From: Streptomyces sp. SID12501
Lineage (GTDB): Bacteria > Actinomycetota > Actinomycetes > Streptomycetales > Streptomycetaceae
Direction of reading: 5' to 3'
NCBI RefSeq assembly: GCF_010550245.1
Contig: NZ_JAAGLU010000009.1
Coordinates: 186,001-250,000 of the forward strand
DNA length: 64,000 bases
Under the pieces are notes generated by a model. That model ran no database searches and had not been told where the DNA came from. It saw only the letters and a program-made list of their open reading frames with translations. The position numbers and the translations under genes were made by a program. This document shows positions 33,331 through 42,668 of this stretch, one piece after another; the first letter of the stretch is position 1, and the number at the start of each line of letters is the position of its first letter.

Positions 33331-33358
33331 GACAACGTTGTTTTGAAACAACGTTGTC
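33331..33358. promoter_or_regulatory. Twin LacI-family operators, site 1-2
   Basis: Two copies of the perfect 10-base palindrome ACAACGTTGT (33332-33341 and 33348-33357) are arranged as one larger 28-base palindrome: arms GACAACGTTGTTT and AAACAACGTTGTC around a central TG. The AACGTT core is typical of LacI/GalR operators. They lie ~45 bases from the GH125 start. Confidence 0.85.
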
Positions 33359-33420
33359 AGACCATACAAACCGGTCCCCGCAATCCGCAAGGCATGCAAA
33401 ATCCCTGTTCCAATCCATTG

Positions 33421-33430
33421 ACAACGTTGT
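33421..33430. promoter_or_regulatory. LacI-family operator, site 3
   Basis: A third ACAACGTTGT sits 64 bases from the second copy and 67 bases before the lacI-type gene start. Two separated operator regions would allow looping by a LacI dimer or tetramer and autoregulation. Confidence 0.82.
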
Positions 33431-33496
33431 TTCACAGAGGTTTGCTGTGCGGCACACAGCGACACCCAAGTGACCCTTTTCGGAGTGATGCCGGAC

Positions 33497-34498
33497 ATGC
33501 GAACGCCCACCATGCGGGAGGTCGCCGCCCTTGCCGGGGTGTCGATCAAGACCGTCTCCCGGTTCGTCAACGGTGACGAGACGGTCTCCCCCGCGATCGC
33601 GGAGCGGGTGCGCGCTGCCATAGACGAGACCGGCTACCGCCGTAACGACCTCGCCCGGAGCCTGCGCCCCGGCCAGCGCAGCACCACGCTCGCGCTGCTG
33701 GTCGGCGACCTGACCAACCCCTTCTACGGCTCGATCGCCAACGGCGTCATGGGGGTGGCCCGCGCCCACGGTCACAACGTCGTGCTGGCCAGCTCCGACG
33801 AGGACCCCGAGGCCGAGCGCCGGGGCATCGACGACCTGCTCGGGCAGCGCGTCGCCGGGCTGCTGATCGTGCCGGGCGCGATGGACTACGGCTATCTCGG
33901 CCGCGAGGTCGACCAGGGCACCCCGGTGGTCTTCCTCGACCGGCCCGCGCTCGGCCTGGACGCGGACACCGTGCTGCTGGACAACCACGGGGGCGCCCGG
34001 AAGGCCACCGAGCATCTGATCGCCGCCGGTCACCGGCGGATCGGCGTCCTGGTGGCGGCCAGCTACTACACCACGGGCCGCCGTCTCGACGGCTACCTGG
34101 ACGCCGTACGCGCCGCCTTCGGCGAGGTCGACGAGGCCCTGGTCGCGAGGCTGGAGCACGGCACCCGGGCGGAGGCCGAGCAGGCCGCCGCCGAACTGCT
34201 GGCGCTGCCCCCGGACCGGCGCCCCACGGCGCTGTTCACCACCACCAACTTCCTGACCCACGGCGCCCTGCGTGCCATGGGCCCGGGGCAGGGCCTGGCC
34301 CTGGTCGGCTTCGACGACTTCCCGTTCGCCGACCTGCTGCCGACCCCCGTGACGGTCGTGTCCGGGGACGCCTACGAGATGGGCCGCGAGGCCGCCCGAC
34401 TGCTGCTGGCCCGGATCTCGGGCGAGAGCGGACCACCCCGCCGGGTCGAGCTCGGCACCGTACTGACCCCCCGTGGAAGCGGAGAGCAGAAGCCATGA
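33497..34498 (+). CDS. LacI-family repressor of sugar uptake
   Basis: A 333-residue regulator. The N-terminal helix-turn-helix (MREVAALAGVSIKTVSRFVN) and hinge (NDLARSLRPGQ) are followed by a periplasmic-binding-like effector domain (LTNPFYGSIANGV, VVFLDRPALG, TTTNFLTHGAL, VGFDDFPFADLL). ATG at 33497 was chosen with GGAG 11 bases upstream; GTG at 33470 is possible. Its stop overlaps the ABC ATPase start (ATGA). It most likely binds the three ACAACGTTGT sites upstream and responds to the sugar taken up by the importer. Confidence 0.92.
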   Translation: MRTPTMREVAALAGVSIKTVSRFVNGDETVSPAIAERVRAAIDETGYRRNDLARSLRPGQRSTTLALLVGDLTNPFYGSIANGVMGVARAHGHNVVLASSDEDPEAERRGIDDLLGQRVAGLLIVPGAMDYGYLGREVDQGTPVVFLDRPALGLDADTVLLDNHGGARKATEHLIAAGHRRIGVLVAASYYTTGRRLDGYLDAVRAAFGEVDEALVARLEHGTRAEAEQAAAELLALPPDRRPTALFTTTNFLTHGALRAMGPGQGLALVGFDDFPFADLLPTPVTVVSGDAYEMGREAARLLLARISGESGPPRRVELGTVLTPRGSGEQKP

Positions 34499-35394
34499 GC
34501 ATCCCCCCTCCGGCCACCCCGACCCCGGCCGCCTCGGCTCCGGCCACCTCGAATTCGGGCTGTGCCGGCCCGACACCGCACGGGGCCACCGCCGCCACCC
34601 CGGTCCTCGAACTGACCGGCATCGTCAAGAACTACGGCCAGGTCCAGGCGCTGCGCGGCGCCGCCCTCACCGTCTACCCGGGCGAGGTGGTCGCGCTGGT
34701 CGGTGACAACGGCGCCGGCAAGAGCACCACGATCAAGGTCATCTCCGGGGTGATCCAGCCCGACGCGGGTGAGATCAGGGTCGACGGCAAACCGGTGAGC
34801 ATCCCGGACCCGATCGCCGCCCGCCGCCTGGGCATCGAGACCGTCTACCAGGACCTGGCCCTCGCGCCCGACCTGGACCCCGCCGAGAACCTGTTCCTGG
34901 GCCGCGAGATCATGCGCCCCGGTCTGCTCGGCAAGCTCGGCTTCCTGGACCGGAAGGCCATGCGGACCAAGGCCGACGAGGCGTTCGGCTCGCTCGGGGT
35001 CGGCATCCAGGACACCGCCGCGCAGGTCGTCACGATGTCCGGCGGCCAGCGCCAGGGCATCGCGGTCGGCCGGGCGGTGAACTGGGCGGACCGGGTGCTG
35101 CTGATGGACGAACCGACGGCGGCGCTGGGCGTCGTACAGACGGAACGGGTCGGTCAGCTGATCCGGCGGGTCCGGGCGTCGGGCGTGGCGGTGGTGCTGA
35201 TCAGCCACAACCTGCCGTTCGTGTTCGAGTACGCGGACCGTATCGAGGTGCTGCGGCTCGGCCAGCGGGTGGCCCGGCTGTCGGGCGCGACGGCCACCAG
35301 CGAGAACGTCCTCGGCGCCATGACGGGCGCGCTCACCTTCGAGGACGCCTCGGATCCCGCCATCGACCCGGCAGACAGCGAGGACCAGTCATGA
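34495..35394 (+). CDS. CUT2 sugar ABC transporter ATP-binding protein (single domain)
   Basis: A 299-residue ATPase with Walker A GDNGAGKST at 70-78, signature MSGGQRQGIAVGRAV, Walker B RVLLMDEPTAAL and switch His in LISHNL. It has only one nucleotide-binding domain, unlike the double-domain RbsA, matching the FrcA-type subgroup. A 35-residue Pro/Ala/Thr-rich N-terminal tail precedes the domain. Stop-start overlaps on both sides couple it to the repressor and permease. Confidence 0.93.
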   Translation: MSIPPPATPTPAASAPATSNSGCAGPTPHGATAATPVLELTGIVKNYGQVQALRGAALTVYPGEVVALVGDNGAGKSTTIKVISGVIQPDAGEIRVDGKPVSIPDPIAARRLGIETVYQDLALAPDLDPAENLFLGREIMRPGLLGKLGFLDRKAMRTKADEAFGSLGVGIQDTAAQVVTMSGGQRQGIAVGRAVNWADRVLLMDEPTAALGVVQTERVGQLIRRVRASGVAVVLISHNLPFVFEYADRIEVLRLGQRVARLSGATATSENVLGAMTGALTFEDASDPAIDPADSEDQS

Positions 35395-36440
35395 CTCCCA
35401 CGACCGAGGTGAAGTCCGCCGCCGCCGGACCGGACAAGGAGACCCCCCGCTCCCTGCGCTCGGCGGCCCTCGCCGCCGCCTGGCGCAACATGAAGGGCAC
35501 CCGGAGCCTGGCCCTGGTCGTCCTGCTGATGCTGCTCGCGGTGTTCGGCGCCATGTACCCCGACAACTTCCTCACCGCGTACAACCTGCGCAGCGTCGCC
35601 ATCGAGGCCGCCTCCTACTGTGTGCTGGCCATCGGGATGACGTTCGTGATGACCACCGGGGGCATCGACCTGTCGGTCGGCTCGGTGCTGATCTTCTCCG
35701 GGGTCGTGGGCGTGAAGGTGATGTCGGCACTGGGCGGCGAAGGCCCGCTGACCCTGCTGGCGGGCCTGTTGACAACGATGGCGACGGGCCTGGCCTGGGG
35801 CGTCCTGAACGGCCTCCTGGTCACCAAGGCCAAACTCCCGCCGCTGATCGCCACGTTGGCCACCCTCTCGGCGGCGGGCGGCGGCGCCCTGGTCCTCACC
35901 AACGGCCTGGACCTGCGCGGAGTCCCCGACTCCCTGGTCAACGGCCTCGGCTTCGGCCGCTTCCTGGGCATCCCGTACACGGTCTGGCTGGCCATCGGCC
36001 TGACCATCGGCGGCGCGATCGTCCTCGGCCTGACCCGCTTCGGCACCTACACCCGCACGATCGGCTCCAACGTCGAGGCCGCCCGCCGCGCCGGAGTCGC
36101 CGTCGACCGCCACCTCATCAAGGTGTACGCACTCTGCGGGCTCCTCGCCGGAATCGCCGCGTACGTCAACCTGGCCCGCTTCTCCACCACCACCGTCGGC
36201 GGCCACACCGGGGACAACCTCCAGGCGATCGTCGCCACCGTGCTCGGCGGCACCAGCCTCTTCGGCGGTGTGGGCAGCGTCCTGGGCACCGCCTTCGGCT
36301 CCCTCATCCCGGCCGTGCTGAGCAACGGCCTGGTCATCATCGGCCTCCAGCCGTTCTGGCAACAGGTCGCGGTCGGCGCGGTTCTGGCGGGGGTCGTGTA
36401 CGTCGACCACGTCAACCGGCGCCGCCGCACGCTCCGTTAA
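35391..36440 (+). CDS. CUT2 sugar ABC transporter permease
   Basis: A 349-residue RbsC/FrcC-type permease with about nine membrane segments, the conserved MTTGGIDLSVGSVLIFSGV (residues ~86-104), and the EAA-like loop NVEAARRAGVAVDRHLIKVY. It begins inside the ATPase stop (ATGA overlap). Together with the ATPase and binding protein it forms a complete importer. Confidence 0.93.
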   Translation: MTPTTEVKSAAAGPDKETPRSLRSAALAAAWRNMKGTRSLALVVLLMLLAVFGAMYPDNFLTAYNLRSVAIEAASYCVLAIGMTFVMTTGGIDLSVGSVLIFSGVVGVKVMSALGGEGPLTLLAGLLTTMATGLAWGVLNGLLVTKAKLPPLIATLATLSAAGGGALVLTNGLDLRGVPDSLVNGLGFGRFLGIPYTVWLAIGLTIGGAIVLGLTRFGTYTRTIGSNVEAARRAGVAVDRHLIKVYALCGLLAGIAAYVNLARFSTTTVGGHTGDNLQAIVATVLGGTSLFGGVGSVLGTAFGSLIPAVLSNGLVIIGLQPFWQQVAVGAVLAGVVYVDHVNRRRRTLR

Positions 36441-36538
36441 GGCCCCCCGAGTACCTCCGAGTACCTCCAAGTCCCCCCTTGATCGCCCCCCGCGCAACGC
36501 CCTCGCTCAACGCCCCGTCGCACCAATGGAGTTGCACC

Positions 36539-37522
36539 ATGAAGACCGCCCACCTCACCCTCAGAGGCGCTGCCCTCGCCACCGTCATAGTCCTGGGCGC
36601 CACCGCCTGCGGGTCCGGCGATTCCTCCTCCTCCACCTCGAACCCCAAGGTGACCGTCATCCTCGGCACCGCGTCCGACTCCTTCTACAACACCCTCGGC
36701 TGCGGGGCGAAGGCCGAGGGCAAGAAGCTCGGCGCCACCGTGGACGTCCAGGGTGCGACGACCTTCGACCCGGCCACTCAGACGCCGATCCTGACCAGCA
36801 CCGTGGCCAAGAAGCCGAACGCCATCGTCATCGCGCCGACGGACTCGAAGGCGCTGGGTACGCCGTTGAAGCAGGCCAACGAGGCCGGCATCAAGATCGT
36901 GACGGCGGACACGGGCCTCGACGACACGAGCTTCATCTCCTCCGCCGTCTCCTCCAACAACGTGGAGGGCGGCGCCGAGGCGGCCCGCACGCTGGCCGAG
37001 CTCGTCGGCGAGAAGGGCAAGGTCGTCATCATCGGCGGCACCCCGGGTGTCACCACGGCCGACCAGCGGATCAAGGGCTTCGAGGACGAGATCAAGAAGT
37101 ACCCGAACATCTCCTTCGTGGGCGTCCAGCCCTCCACGCCCAGCGGCGGCGTCGTCGAGGCCGCCCGCCTCACCGCCGCGTCCCTGTCCAAGGATCCCGA
37201 CCTGGCGGGCATCTTCTCCATCAGCACCCCGGCCAGCGACGGCGCCAACAACGCCATCAAGGACGCGGGCAAGGTCGGCAGGATCAAGGTCGTCGGATTC
37301 GACGCGGGCCCCGCGCAGGTCGAGCAGCTGAAGAAGGGCACGGTCCAGGCACTGATCGCCCAGAAGGCGGAGGAGATCGGCGCACAGGCGGTGCAGCAGG
37401 CGGTGAACGCGATCCAGGGGAAGAAGGTGACGAAGTCGATCGGCACGTCGTTCGTGTCGATCACGGCGGCCAACCTGGGCGACGCGGACGTGAGCAAGTA
37501 CGTGTACCGGTCGACCTGCTGA
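36539..37522 (+). CDS. CUT2 sugar-binding lipoprotein
   Basis: A 327-residue type I periplasmic-binding protein with a lipoprotein signal (LATVIVLGATAC, lipid-attached Cys24), a Ser-rich tether and the RbsB-like fold (DSFYNTLGCGAKAEG, NAIVIAPTDSKAL, VVIIGGTPGVTTADQRIKGF, VVGFDAGPAQVEQLKKG). ATG at 36539 was chosen because the signal peptide begins there. It is the last gene of the lacI-ABC operon. The ligand cannot be read; the GH125 neighbour suggests mannose or a mannoside. Confidence 0.92.
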   Translation: MKTAHLTLRGAALATVIVLGATACGSGDSSSSTSNPKVTVILGTASDSFYNTLGCGAKAEGKKLGATVDVQGATTFDPATQTPILTSTVAKKPNAIVIAPTDSKALGTPLKQANEAGIKIVTADTGLDDTSFISSAVSSNNVEGGAEAARTLAELVGEKGKVVIIGGTPGVTTADQRIKGFEDEIKKYPNISFVGVQPSTPSGGVVEAARLTAASLSKDPDLAGIFSISTPASDGANNAIKDAGKVGRIKVVGFDAGPAQVEQLKKGTVQALIAQKAEEIGAQAVQQAVNAIQGKKVTKSIGTSFVSITAANLGDADVSKYVYRSTC

Positions 37523-37533
37523 CGTCTCGTCAG
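37519..37533. other. CTGACG-N3-CGTCAG palindrome at the end of the sugar operon
   Basis: CTGACG-TCT-CGTCAG overlaps the stop codon of the binding-protein gene and is followed by ATTTGTT. It has the same arms as the putative operators elsewhere, but here, between convergent genes and before a T-rich stretch, it more likely serves as a small terminator hairpin. Confidence 0.45.
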
Positions 37534-37596
37534 ATTTGTTCGTACTCTGTTCCGGCGCGGACTGCCGGGTGACTCCGTCCCGTTACCGGGGCGGAG

Positions 37597-39447
37597 TCAC
37601 TTCGACGCCCGCAGGTTGTCCCAGGTCGCGCGCTTCACGATGCCGTTGACGGCCAGGCCCTTGTCCACCTGGAAGTTCTTCATCGCCGCCTCCAGGCCCT
37701 CCCCGAACACGCCGTCCACGCCGGTGCCGCCGATGTCGTACCCGCGCAGCATGAGGATGCACTGGACCTGCTTGACGCGCTTCCCGGTGTCGCCGATGGC
37801 TGTGCGGACCTTGCCCGCGTAGTACGTGCAGTCGGTGACCCAGGGTGCCGAGGCGGGCTCGGTCGTGGAGGTGACCGGGGACGGCGTGGGGGTGGGCGTG
37901 GCGGCGGTGCCGCCGTCCGTTCCGGTGCTGGGGTCGGTTCCGGGGTCGGTGCCCGTACCCGTACCCGTTCCAGCGGTCGTGTCCGTGCCCGTAGACGTGT
38001 CGGGGTCCGTGGGGTCGTTCCCGGCGTCGCCGTCGCCGTCTGTGTCGTCGGTGTCGTTGGCGACCTGGGAGGGGTCGGCGGGGCCGTCCGCGGTCTCGGT
38101 GCCGTTGCCGGACGTGCTCGGGACCGACTTCCCGTCCGAGGTGCCCGGCTTCGGCAGGGCGTCGCCCGCTTCGGCGGCCGTGTCGGCGGAGGCCGTCGTG
38201 CCGGGCCCGGGCACAGCGGAAGCCTCCTGGTCCGACGGGCGGGCGAGTACGAAGCCCAGCGCGGCCAGGGCACAGACGGCGAGGGCCGCCGCCACGGCCG
38301 GTACCGGCCTTCTGCGCGCCCAGGCGACAGCCCCCTTCGGGCGCCGCCGTCCCGGGGACGTCTCGTCGGACGCCACCGCCGGGACGGCCGGGTCGGCTGC
38401 CGGGACGGGCGCCGCACCCTTCGCGGGCACCGGTAGCGCCGACGCCGGGTTCGGGCGGTGGCCCTGGAGACGCAGCTCCGCCACCCGCGCGACGGGGACG
38501 CTGTACAGGACGTCGTACGCCCGCTGCCGCTCCAGCACCCTGCCGAGCAGCGGTTCCGGCCATCTGGACGCCTCAGCGGACTCTCCGGCACACTCACGCG
38601 CCGCCTGGACCAGCGCCCTCGGCGTCGGCCGCCGCTCGGGTTCCTTGGAGAGGCAGGCGGCCAGCAGCGCGCCCAGCGCAGGGTCGATGGCCGAGATCTC
38701 GCCGATCACCTCGGCGTCGGGCTCCTCGAAGGCGACCCGGTGCATCACGTCGACACCGGTACCGTCTCCGAAGGGGGCCCGGCCGACCGCCGCGTAGATC
38801 AGTGTCCCGGCGAGCGAGAACACGTCGGAGGTCTCGTCGCAGTGGCCGGTCCGCAGATACTCCGGGGACATGTAGGCGGGCGTTCCGACCCGGTTGCCGG
38901 TGCCGGTGATCGCGCTCGCGTCGGCGGCCTTGGAGATGCCGAAGTCGATGACGTGGGCGCCCCGGAGCGACAGCAGCACGTTGGACGGCTTCAGGTCCCG
39001 GTGCACGATCCCCGTGGCGGCGAGGTCGGCGAGCGCCTGCCCCAGCTCCGCCACCAACCGCCAGACGGCGCCCGGCCCCAGGACACCGTCCTCCCGTACG
39101 GCGTCCGCGAGGTCGAGCGCGGCGAGGTACTCCGTGGCCATCCACAGCAACTCGTCCTGGAACCCCGTACCGCACAGCCTCGGGGCGCGCGGCGAACGGA
39201 CCCGGCCGTGCACCAACGCCTCCTGCTCGAAGCGGCGCCGGAACGTCGGGTCCTCGGCGTACTCGGGGCGGATCACCTTGACCGCGAACAGGCCGGGACC
39301 GTCGTCCGAGGGGCGCGCCAGATAGACCCGCCCCATGCCACCGCTGCCGAGCAACGCCAACGGCACGTAGGGGCCGATGTGTTCAGGGTCTACGGGACGC
39401 AGGGGGGCCGCGCCGGCCTGCCGCAGTGCGGCAGCTTCGACTGTCAC
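37597..39447 (-). CDS. Ser/Thr protein kinase with extracytoplasmic peptidoglycan-binding domain
   Basis: A 616-residue kinase. The catalytic domain is at ~25-290 (LGSGGMGRVYLA, Lys57, HRDLKPSN with Asp151, DFG at 168-170, GTPAYMSPE). One transmembrane helix (VPAVAAALAVCALAALGFVLA) follows at ~385-405. A long Thr/Asp/Gly/Pro linker (~410-530) leads to a C-terminal PG_binding_1 domain (VKQVQCILMLRGYDIGG, VDGVFGEGLEAAMKNFQ, WDNLRA). It probably senses the wall through the C-terminal domain, in place of the PASTA repeats of PknB. The flanking genes are not obviously related. Confidence 0.92.
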   Translation of the reverse strand: MTVEAAALRQAGAAPLRPVDPEHIGPYVPLALLGSGGMGRVYLARPSDDGPGLFAVKVIRPEYAEDPTFRRRFEQEALVHGRVRSPRAPRLCGTGFQDELLWMATEYLAALDLADAVREDGVLGPGAVWRLVAELGQALADLAATGIVHRDLKPSNVLLSLRGAHVIDFGISKAADASAITGTGNRVGTPAYMSPEYLRTGHCDETSDVFSLAGTLIYAAVGRAPFGDGTGVDVMHRVAFEEPDAEVIGEISAIDPALGALLAACLSKEPERRPTPRALVQAARECAGESAEASRWPEPLLGRVLERQRAYDVLYSVPVARVAELRLQGHRPNPASALPVPAKGAAPVPAADPAVPAVASDETSPGRRRPKGAVAWARRRPVPAVAAALAVCALAALGFVLARPSDQEASAVPGPGTTASADTAAEAGDALPKPGTSDGKSVPSTSGNGTETADGPADPSQVANDTDDTDGDGDAGNDPTDPDTSTGTDTTAGTGTGTGTDPGTDPSTGTDGGTAATPTPTPSPVTSTTEPASAPWVTDCTYYAGKVRTAIGDTGKRVKQVQCILMLRGYDIGGTGVDGVFGEGLEAAMKNFQVDKGLAVNGIVKRATWDNLRASK

Positions 39448-39537
39448 AAAACCCCCGAAGTGATGTTCTACATACGCCAGTTCGCCTCACTGGCAGAACG
39501 AGGCTAACTCAGCTCGCGCGTACGTACAGGGTTTCGA

Positions 39538-39699
39538 TCACTTCCGCAGTGCAATTGTGAACGACGCCCAGGCGGTGAGAGGGAACACGAGGGCGGGACC
39601 GTGCGGGTTCCTGGAGTCACGGACAGGCACGACGGGGAGGTTGTCGACGACTTCGAGGCACTGTCCGCCGCGCCATGTCGCGCACCGAATCGTACGCAC
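39538..39699 (-). pseudogene. DUF397 protein remnant (N-terminus lost)
   Basis: Read leftward from GTG at 39699 to TGA at 39538-39540, the frame encodes GGQCLEVVDNLPVVPVRDSR and then NPHGPALVFPLTAWASF. That is the conserved C-terminal two thirds of a DUF397 protein (usual GGECVEVA...VRDSK...G..L.F....W..F). The W-x-K-S-S-x-S start of the family is missing and replaced by sequence continuous with an XRE-like fragment. It appears to be a deletion relic of a WhiJ-type XRE/DUF397 gene pair. Confidence 0.7.
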
Positions 39700-39790
39700 G
39701 TTGCAGCTGCCACAGGCTCTCCCCGCCGGCCTCGCGCAACGCCTTCAGTTCCTCGGCGAACCGCTGACGCGGCTCCTGGCTGCGACTCGT
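39699..39790 (-). pseudogene. XRE (WhiJ-type) regulator 5' remnant
   Basis: In a different frame just upstream of the DUF397 remnant, the leftward strand reads QEPRQRFAEELKALREAGGE followed by SLWQLQ. This is the first helix region of Streptomyces XRE/DUF5753 regulators (typically RFAxELRxLREAxGLSLxxLA). It breaks off before the helix-turn-helix and runs straight into the DUF397 fragment. Confidence 0.6.
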
Positions 39791-39832
39791 CGCCGTACGT
39801 CGTTGAGCGAGCCGCAGCCGCAACCGCAACCC

Positions 39833-41020
<1,188 letters not shown>

Positions 41021-41064
41021 TCAGGTCACCCGCGCGGCGCGGGCGTCCCGGCCACCCGCCACGC

Positions 41065-41088
41065 AGAACTAGTACGCGTTCTAGTTCT
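41065..41088. promoter_or_regulatory. Extended KstR-like palindrome between thiolase and P450
   Basis: AGAACTAG (41065-41072) and CTAGTTCT (41081-41088) are perfect inverted repeats around TACGCGTT. The inner 14 bases TAGTACGCGTTCTA (41070-41083) match the KstR consensus except for T in place of A in the first AAC. It lies 63 bases upstream of the thiolase start. Confidence 0.65.
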
Positions 41089-41227
41089 GCTTGCAGTCTG
41101 CTGACGGCCTGTCCGACACCGCAACCCCCTTGCAGCGCCCGATAGCACAAGAGGTGCCCGGAATTGATGGCGTCGCACCCCTTGCCTCTTCTGGAACCCG
41201 TTACTACCTTCGCGACACCCACCCATT

Positions 41228-41242
41228 CCTGATGGTCCGTCA
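41228..41242. promoter_or_regulatory. CTGAYG-N3-CGTCAG palindrome upstream of the P450
   Basis: CTGATG-GTC-CGTCAG differs by one base from the perfect motif found at 3969, 12468 and 20096. It ends 28 bases before the P450 start codon, a typical repressor position. Confidence 0.62.
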
Positions 41243-41270
41243 GATACCGGTCAGATGACGGGAGTTTCCG

Positions 41271-42509
41271 ATGGCGTCCTGTCCCGCGCTGCCTGAAGGG
41301 TTCGACTTCACCGACCCCGACCTGCTCCAACACCGCGTACCTCTCCCGGAGTTCGCCGAGCTGCGCGCCACCGAGCCGGTCCACTGGGTGCCCCAGCACC
41401 CCGGCATCGCGGGCTTCGCCGACGAGGGCTACTGGGCCGTCACCCGGCACGCGGACGTCAAGTACGTGTCCACGCACCCGGAGCTGTTCTCGTCCACCAC
41501 CAACACGGCGATCATCCGCTTCAACGAGCACATCGAGCGCGACGCGATCGACGCCCAGCGGCTGTTCATGCTCAACATGGACCCGCCCGAGCACACCCGG
41601 GTCCGCCAGATCGTGCAGCGCGGCTTCACCCCGCGCTCGATCCGCGGTCTGGAGGACAACCTGCGCAGCCGCGCGCTCGCCATCGCTGCGAACGCCGCCG
41701 CCCGCAGCGGCTCCTTCGACTTCGTCACGGAGGTCGCCTGCGAACTGCCCCTCCAGGCCATCGCGGAGCTGATCGGCATCCCCCAGGAGGACCGCCTCAG
41801 GATCTTCGAATGGTCCAACAGGATGATCTCGTACGACGATCCGGAGTTCGCGATCACCGCGGAGGTCGGCCAGCAGTCGGCGATGGAACTCATCGCGTAC
41901 GCCATGAACATGTCCGCCGAGCGCAAGCAGTGCCCGGCGAAGGACATCGTCACCACGCTGGTGGCCGCGACGGACGAGGGCAACCTCGCCTCGGACGAGT
42001 TCGGCTTCTTCGTGCTGATGCTGGCCGTCGCGGGCAACGAGACGACCCGCAACGCCATCACCCACGGCATGCACGCCTTCCTCACCCATCCCGAGCAGTG
42101 GGAGCTGTACAAGCGCGAACGCCCGGAAACCACCGCCGAGGAGATCGTGCGCTTCGCCACCCCCATCATGTCCTTCCAGCGAACGGCCACCCAGGACACG
42201 GAGCTGGGCGGCCAGAAGATCAAAGAGGGCGACCGCGTCGGCATGTTCTACTCCTCCGCCAACCGCGACCCCGAGGTCTTCGAGTCCCCGGACGTGTTCG
42301 ACATCACCCGCGACCCCAATCCGCACCTCGGCTTCGGCGGCGGAGGCCCACACTTCTGCCTCGGCAAGTCCCTGGCCGTCATGGAGATCAACCTGATCTT
42401 CAACGCCCTCGCCGACGCCATGCCCGGCCTCACCCTGGTCGGAGACCCGCGCCGACTGCGCTCGGCCTGGGTCAACGGCGTCAAGGAGCTCCAGGTGAGC
42501 GCGGGCTAG
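41271..42509 (+). CDS. cyp125: CYP125-like cytochrome P450 (steroid C26/C27 monooxygenase)
   Basis: A 412-residue P450 with the I-helix motif AGNETT (254-259), ExxR (Glu291/Arg294) and the heme loop FGGGGPHFCLGK with ligand Cys363. The N-terminal text (FDFTDPDLLQHRVPLPEFAE, FMLNMDPPEHTRVRQIVQRG) is characteristic of the CYP125 family, which hydroxylates the terminal methyl of the cholesterol side chain in steps up to the acid. It would need the ferredoxin encoded at 18358. It is divergent from the FadA5-like thiolase, with two operator types in between. Confidence 0.93.
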   Translation: MASCPALPEGFDFTDPDLLQHRVPLPEFAELRATEPVHWVPQHPGIAGFADEGYWAVTRHADVKYVSTHPELFSSTTNTAIIRFNEHIERDAIDAQRLFMLNMDPPEHTRVRQIVQRGFTPRSIRGLEDNLRSRALAIAANAAARSGSFDFVTEVACELPLQAIAELIGIPQEDRLRIFEWSNRMISYDDPEFAITAEVGQQSAMELIAYAMNMSAERKQCPAKDIVTTLVAATDEGNLASDEFGFFVLMLAVAGNETTRNAITHGMHAFLTHPEQWELYKRERPETTAEEIVRFATPIMSFQRTATQDTELGGQKIKEGDRVGMFYSSANRDPEVFESPDVFDITRDPNPHLGFGGGGPHFCLGKSLAVMEINLIFNALADAMPGLTLVGDPRRLRSAWVNGVKELQVSAG

Positions 42510-42668
42510 CCACAGCCACGCGAGAAGGCCGCGAGACTCGGGCCGGCGGCCTCCCGGCGTCGCCGGCCCGTCCCGACGTGAGGCAGGGGCACATCCCACG
42601 CCCCGCCCCTGCCTCCGCCCACCGCCGGTCGTAGACTGCGAAGGCAAACGCAACTACGACGGTGAGGC

